64,000 bases of DNA, taken from NCBI GenBank assembly GCA_963575745.1, contig CAUYUJ010015501.1, positions 230,330-294,329 on the forward strand, read 5' to 3'. The notes below the pieces were generated by a model, which saw only the letters and a list, made by a program, of their open reading frames with translations, was not told the DNA's origin and ran no database searches. Source of the DNA: Prorocentrum cordatum. Taxonomy: Eukaryota; Sar; Dinophyceae; Prorocentrales; Prorocentraceae. Shown one piece after another: positions 63,128 through 64,000 of this stretch; positions within the stretch are counted from its first letter, which is position 1, and the number at the start of each line of letters is the position of its first letter. The position numbers and the translations under genes are program-made.

Positions 63128-63968
63128 TTAAAGCTTAGGTCGTCCTCGTCTACGCCGAAAATTCCACCATCTGTGTAAGACCTCGCGCGCTTGCCCTTCT
63201 TGGAAGACCATCTGTCTAGGCAACGTTCTAGGCAGATTCCGGGCAAGCTTCCCATAATAGTTGAGTTGTTTCTGCAACAAAGTTGTCGATAGACGCCCAA
63301 CGTTGTTTCGATCTTTTACTTCAGTGTTGCTTACCCTCGAAATGTAGGCAGGCGGAATGGTATAGATTTCCGCAGGCACCGAGCGTGAAAACCGTCGAGT
63401 GTTTTACGATCAGCGGCGAGAAGCAGACATGATTCAAGCACACCATTACAGCACATTCGAAAAAAATACACGTTTCAAGTATCAAGGTTTTACGTTGTCG
63501 AGATACGTTGGCGTGCTTCCAAACAGTGCTGAATTGTTGGAAAGACCCTCTCGCTTCACCGATACGTCTTGTCAGCTCTGTCTTGGGGTTCCCGTCAATA
63601 CTCAGATACCCGCCCAAACATACAGCATTGTCTTGGCGCTGAATCGGTTCATCTCCCGGCCCAAATACTGTAGCAGCGTTCCCAATACTTAACAGTATTA
63701 TTTTGCTGGCGCTGAGCTCCAAGCCGAATGCTCTGCCAATGTCTGCAATGATGTCTAGATGCGTCTGAAGAGTATCCGGGTCTTCCGATGCCAGGAGCGT
63801 GTCGCCAGCGTACAGTATGTCATTCGTAATGAGATGAGGTGTTTTGGGTGTCGACAGGCCGTTGCTAATCATTCTCTCATCCACAGTTCGTAAAAGAACA
63901 GGCGTGACGATGACAAACAAATAAGACGATAAGGGACATTCTTGAGAGATCCCTGCGTTCTGCGACAT
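63128..63968 (-). pseudogene. Non-LTR retrotransposon reverse transcriptase, broken
   Basis: Copies element RNA into DNA in the intact state. The upstream frame (63968 to 63321) reads GISQECPLSSYLFVIV, the usual GxxQGCPLSP region, then ILYAGDTLLAS where YADD is expected: the first catalytic aspartate is glycine. It continues with LSASKIILLS and CLGGYLSIDG. Near 63385 a frameshift moves the reading to a second frame (63379 to 63128) with IPPAYISRVSNTEV, LLQKQLNYYGKLAR and RRRRGRP before a stop. The N-terminal part would lie beyond the window, and an in-frame stop sits just upstream of M63968. Confidence 0.8.
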
Positions 63969-64000
63969 CTGCGAAGATGTTGCGTCTGCCCCTCATACGA

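Overview
The window looks like nuclear DNA of a core dinoflagellate, GC-rich and crowded with repeats. The taxon is inferred from three things. One gene is split by introns that mostly begin GC or GA and end AG before an exon G. A protein kinase gene carries what looks like a relict dinoflagellate spliced leader just upstream. There are many short terminal-inverted-repeat elements, one of which matches an intron exactly. An introner-rich genome such as Prorocentrum or Polarella would fit; I cannot name the species.

Left arm (1-5480): a 3.4 kb TAC/ACT trinucleotide array holding one TA-flanked MITE, a TACTCG-like array and a 90-bp minisatellite. Positions 5494-25499 (+) hold a ten-exon TauE/SafE-family membrane transporter gene of roughly 520 codons spread over 20 kb. 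Its introns hold W fold-back elements, a composite repeat of fixed module order, GGA/TCC microsatellites, degraded retroelement pieces, and MITE-like elements (X, V, and an unnamed fold-back).

Middle (25500-38800): no intact gene seen. There are composite repeats, 12-bp and about 400-bp-period tandem arrays, CT, GTG and TCC microsatellites, and an RNase H remnant of a retrotransposon at about 36330-36570.

Positions 38803-40158 (+): a relict spliced leader followed 20 bases later by an intron-poor AGC-family protein kinase gene with all main catalytic motifs. It was probably retroposed from a mature mRNA. From 40938 to 41962 four MITE-like elements lie nearly end to end, and a fifth sits inside one of them at a TA target whose empty version is visible 640 bases away.

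Right arm (42000-64000): dispersed repeat pairs, three arrays of an 88-bp repeat (one in the left half), a 170-bp repeat, a 3.1 kb satellite of about 97-bp units interrupted by a MITE, a GAT array, a few unplaced exon-like segments, and at the end a frameshifted non-LTR reverse transcriptase on the minus strand. Apart from the transporter and the kinase, nearly all long open frames are shadows of repeats.
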